This document shows positions 4,961 to 7,051 of a stretch of DNA of 7,051 bases, piece after piece. Below the pieces are notes generated by a model that saw nothing but the letters and a program-made list of their open reading frames with translations, ran no database searches and was not told the DNA's origin. Location of the stretch: assembly GCA_934754975.1 (NCBI GenBank), contig CAKVKI010000140.1, positions 1-7,051 on the forward strand, in the 5' to 3' direction. Numbering within the stretch: position 1 is the stretch's first letter; every line of letters begins with the position of its first letter. The position numbers were made by a program, and so were the translations under genes. Origin of the DNA: an uncultured Alistipes sp. Its GTDB lineage: Bacteria; Bacteroidota; Bacteroidia; Bacteroidales; Rikenellaceae.

Positions 4961-6205
4961 ATGAAGCGTATAATTTTCGTGCTGCTGGGAGCCGTGCTGG
5001 CCCAGGCAGCCTGCTCGCAGCGCAGCGGAACCATCGATTGGGATGCCGACCTGGACTACCTGGCCCGCGAACTGCCGGCCCGGCATTGCAATTTCTTCGC
5101 GGTACACGACCGCGAGTATTTCCTCGCAGGGATAAACGCAATCAAGGCGGCGCGCGGGACGCTGGACGACTTCGGAACCGCCCTGAAAACGCAGCAGCTG
5201 ATCGCGCAGTTCGGCGATTCGCATACGCGGCTCGACATCACGCCGTTAGCAGACCGCAGCCGGATACTGCCGGTCCGGCTGCTATGGACCAGCGACGGAC
5301 TTCATGTGCTGGATACCACGCCGGACAACAAAGAACTGCCGGGACGCCGGATCACGGCTGTGAACGGAGCGCCGGTCGCAACTGTCATCGACAGTCTCAG
5401 CACGCTGTTCACGGTCGATAACAAGGCGATCGTAAAATCGTGGATTCCGGAATTATTTCCCTCGCTTCAGGTGCTGGAACACTTCGGTTTTGCGGATGCC
5501 CGGCAGGTCGAGCTGACGCTGGAGGAGGGAAAAACCTTCATCCTGAAACCTCTCGGCACAGAAAAAAGCGGTAAAATATCGTTCGAACCGGATTCCGCCG
5601 CGTTTGCCGTGAAAAACCGCGGCCTTCTTTTTACCGATCGGTATTTCCCGGAGGAGAAGATCTACTACATGCTGTATAACGCCTGCCGGAGCCGGGAGAC
5701 CGAACTGGCGCGCGGAAACAAGGAGGAGGCGGAGAAAATGCCCTCGTTCAAGGCGTTCGAAGAGCAGGCCGTGCGCATATTGACGACCCGCCCCGTCGAT
5801 AAGATCGTGTTCGACATGCGGTACAACGGCGGAGGAAATTCGGCGCAGGGCCGGGAGTTCATCGAGAAACTGGCGGAGTTCCTGAAGAAGAATCCGCACG
5901 TAAAGACCTATGTCGTGCTGGGACGGGAAACTTTCTCGTCCGCCATCCTGAACGCAATGGATTTCAAACGGCTGACCAACGCGGTCTTTGTCGGCGAGGA
6001 GACCGCCGGCAAACCGAATCACTACGGAGAGGTGCGGAGTTTCTATCTTCCGAGTTCGAAACTACAGGTGATGTACTCCACGAAATACTTCAAACGGACA
6101 GACGAAGAGGTCGGCACCCTCAAGCCCGACGTCGTGATCGAAATGAGCTTTTCGGATTTCACGAAGGGCGTCGATCCGGTCTACGAGTGGATCAGGGCGC
6201 AATAA
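4961..6205 (+). CDS. Exported S41-family (C-terminal-processing-like) serine protease
   Basis: A 414-residue protein beginning with an export signal (MKRIIFVLLGAVLAQAAC). The Cys18 context (Gln-Ala-Ala-Cys) is only a weak lipobox, so it may be either a lipoprotein or a simple secreted protein. Features in order: GDSHTRLDI at 85-93, a motif seen in many S41 proteins; a PDZ-like segment with GRRITAVNGAPVATVID at 128-144; the oxyanion/core motif DMRYNGGGNS at 285-294; GRETFSSAILNA at 321-332 with the likely nucleophile Ser326; and GEETAGKPNHYGE at 345-357. Lys351 lies 25 residues after Ser326, the same spacing as the Ser-Lys dyad of CtpA and Prc, which supports an active enzyme. It would act in the periplasm or at the envelope; substrates are unknown. 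It stands alone, between the ffh terminator and a bidirectional terminator. Confidence 0.88.
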   Translation: MKRIIFVLLGAVLAQAACSQRSGTIDWDADLDYLARELPARHCNFFAVHDREYFLAGINAIKAARGTLDDFGTALKTQQLIAQFGDSHTRLDITPLADRSRILPVRLLWTSDGLHVLDTTPDNKELPGRRITAVNGAPVATVIDSLSTLFTVDNKAIVKSWIPELFPSLQVLEHFGFADARQVELTLEEGKTFILKPLGTEKSGKISFEPDSAAFAVKNRGLLFTDRYFPEEKIYYMLYNACRSRETELARGNKEEAEKMPSFKAFEEQAVRILTTRPVDKIVFDMRYNGGGNSAQGREFIEKLAEFLKKNPHVKTYVVLGRETFSSAILNAMDFKRLTNAVFVGEETAGKPNHYGEVRSFYLPSSKLQVMYSTKYFKRTDEEVGTLKPDVVIEMSFSDFTKGVDPVYEWIRAQ

Positions 6206-6228
6206 GGCGCCAACGGCGATACGGCACA

Positions 6229-6266
6229 AAAAATCCCTGCACGATCGATTCGGTGCAGGGATTTTT
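6229..6266. terminator. Bidirectional intrinsic terminator between the S41 protease and nitroreductase genes
   Basis: A 14-bp perfect inverted repeat: AAAAATCCCTGCAC (6229-6242) and GTGCAGGGATTTTT (6253-6266), with a 10-base loop. Its GC-rich core is flanked by A on the left and T on the right, so it can end transcripts from both convergent genes. It begins 24 bases after the protease stop and ends 15 bases before the nitroreductase stop. Confidence 0.9.
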
Positions 6267-6280
6267 AAATTCGTGCCGGG

Positions 6281-6916
6281 CTACTCCGTCCAGCCGTTAT
6301 GCCGGATGTTGTCCGGATTCCACTTCTGCTTAGGCTCGGGGAACTCGGCCGGATACCCGATCGGAATCACGTTCAGCGGCACGACGGCCCCCGGCAGTCC
6401 CAGAATATTGCGAACGGCCTTCACCCGCTCGCTGCGGGGATATACACCCGTCCACACCGCCCCCAGCCCCACGGCATGCGCTGCGAGAAGCAGGTTTTCG
6501 GAAGCGGCCGAAGCATCCATCACCCACCAGTCGCCCGAAACGCCCGGATTGCGGGTGAGGTCCGCGCAGACGACGACCGCCAACGGCGCCGATGCGGCCA
6601 TCTTGGCGTATTGCAGGGAGTCGGCGAATTTTTGCAGCAGCGCCTTGTCGTCCACCACCACGAAGGCCCATGGCTGCCGGTTCATGGCCGAAGGCGCGGC
6701 CATCGCGGCCCGCAGCAACAGTTCGACCGTATCGCTCCCGACCGGGCAATCCCGATAGGCGCGAACGCTCGCGCGCGTCATAATCACGTCGAGGGCAACC
6801 GGCTCCCCTGCGGCCGGCATTCCGGCGGTTGTCTGCGTTCCGCCCGCCAGCCACCATGTCAGCAGGGCCGCCAGCGCGGCGCCGAGTCCAAAAAACAGGA
6901 TTTTAGAAGTATTCAT
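6281..6916 (-). CDS. Nitroreductase-family flavoprotein with N-terminal membrane anchor
   Basis: A 211-residue protein. Residues 5-24 form one hydrophobic segment (ILFFGLGAALAALLTWWLAG) preceded by Lys5, then a Thr/Gly/Ala-rich linker to about 40, then a complete nitroreductase domain. Domain motifs: TRASVRAYRD at 47-56 and APSAMNRQPW at 74-83 (FMN phosphate and ring contacts in the family), AASENLLLAAHAVGLGAVWTG at 137-157, and the ending KWNPDNIRHNGW at 198-209. Family members reduce nitro groups, quinones or related substrates with NAD(P)H using FMN; the actual substrate is unknown. Charge distribution predicts an N-in orientation, which would place the flavin domain in the periplasm if the segment is an anchor or signal. 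ATG 6916 is preferred. A GTG at 6940 would add eight residues but falls only 7 bases after a -7 element, leaving almost no leader. It is convergent with the S41 protease gene. Confidence 0.88.
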   Translation of the reverse strand: MNTSKILFFGLGAALAALLTWWLAGGTQTTAGMPAAGEPVALDVIMTRASVRAYRDCPVGSDTVELLLRAAMAAPSAMNRQPWAFVVVDDKALLQKFADSLQYAKMAASAPLAVVVCADLTRNPGVSGDWWVMDASAASENLLLAAHAVGLGAVWTGVYPRSERVKAVRNILGLPGAVVPLNVIPIGYPAEFPEPKQKWNPDNIRHNGWTE

Positions 6917-6947
6917 AATCAGGTTGCATTGAAATTTCACGTTACGG

Positions 6948-6955
6948 CAAATATA
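6948..6955 (-). promoter_or_regulatory. -7 promoter element of the nitroreductase gene
   Basis: Read on the minus strand, 6955 to 6948 is TATATTTG, a perfect TAnnTTTG match, 31 bases before ATG 6916. There is no clear TTTG box 19 bases upstream. The remaining bases to the window edge (6956-7051) show no gene I can support. Confidence 0.65.
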
Positions 6956-7051
6956 AACGAAAAAATCCGGAAATGCGGCAGGCCCGGTCCAATCGGCAAA
7001 ATTGCGGGGTAAATTAATCGTTCCGGTGTTTGGAGAGGTTTTATTTTATCG

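Noticed and set aside
3517..5034. Long open frame on the minus strand (505 residues) antisense to ffh
   Set aside because: The opposite strand encodes an unmistakable Ffh protein. The antisense translation is His/Leu/Val-rich without a domain and crosses the ffh terminator.
7029..7051. Possible plus-strand promoter at the window edge (TTTG at 7029-7032)
   Set aside because: A matching -7 element would fall at or beyond base 7052, outside the window, so it cannot be assessed.
1..7051. CRISPR array, tRNA, rRNA, SRP RNA, insertion sequence or phage genes
   Set aside because: I found no regularly spaced repeats, no cloverleaf with a conserved T-loop, no SRP RNA-like sequence near ffh, and no transposase, integrase or phage structural protein in either strand.

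Overview
The window looks like chromosomal DNA of a GC-rich member of Bacteroidota, most likely Alistipes or another Rikenellaceae genus. The reasons are perfect TAnnTTTG -7 promoter elements in front of several genes, little sign of Shine-Dalgarno sequences, signal peptides ending in AQ, a DUF4294 protein (a family I know from Bacteroidota), and the overall mix of protein families. The genus is an inference; the phylum is well supported.

Layout, left to right. Bases 1-543 hold the 3' part of an NhaD-type sodium/proton antiporter gene (+). It ends at a hairpin terminator that also serves the convergent unit on the minus strand. That unit is a two-gene operon: an FlK-like hot-dog thioesterase (1469-1861) followed two bases later by a VanW-family protein (621-1466). 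A compact divergent promoter region, built around a 7-bp inverted repeat at 1882-1899, separates this operon from a secreted DUF4294 protein (+, from 1915). The DUF4294 gene carries a one-base frameshift near 2350-2358; its conserved C-terminal end continues out of frame to 2488. The intergenic stretch 2489-2625 is rich in inverted repeats and contains a diverged second copy of the DUF4294 gene's last 26 bases. Next come a small outer-membrane beta-barrel-like protein (-, 2626-3342) and, diverging from it, ffh, the signal recognition particle GTPase (+, 3505-4830), each with a clear promoter. After the ffh terminator lie an exported S41-family Ser-Lys protease (+, 4961-6205), another bidirectional terminator, and a convergent nitroreductase with an N-terminal membrane anchor (-, 6281-6916). 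The last 100 bases hold the nitroreductase promoter and nothing else I can name.

Functionally this is a mixed housekeeping and cell-envelope region. Ffh targets membrane proteins, and five of the other products are predicted to be exported or membrane-bound. I see no mobile element, CRISPR array, phage gene, tRNA or rRNA, and no new multi-gene system. The observations most worth checking are the DUF4294 frameshift, the repeated gene end downstream of it, the overlapping divergent promoters, and the membrane-anchored nitroreductase.
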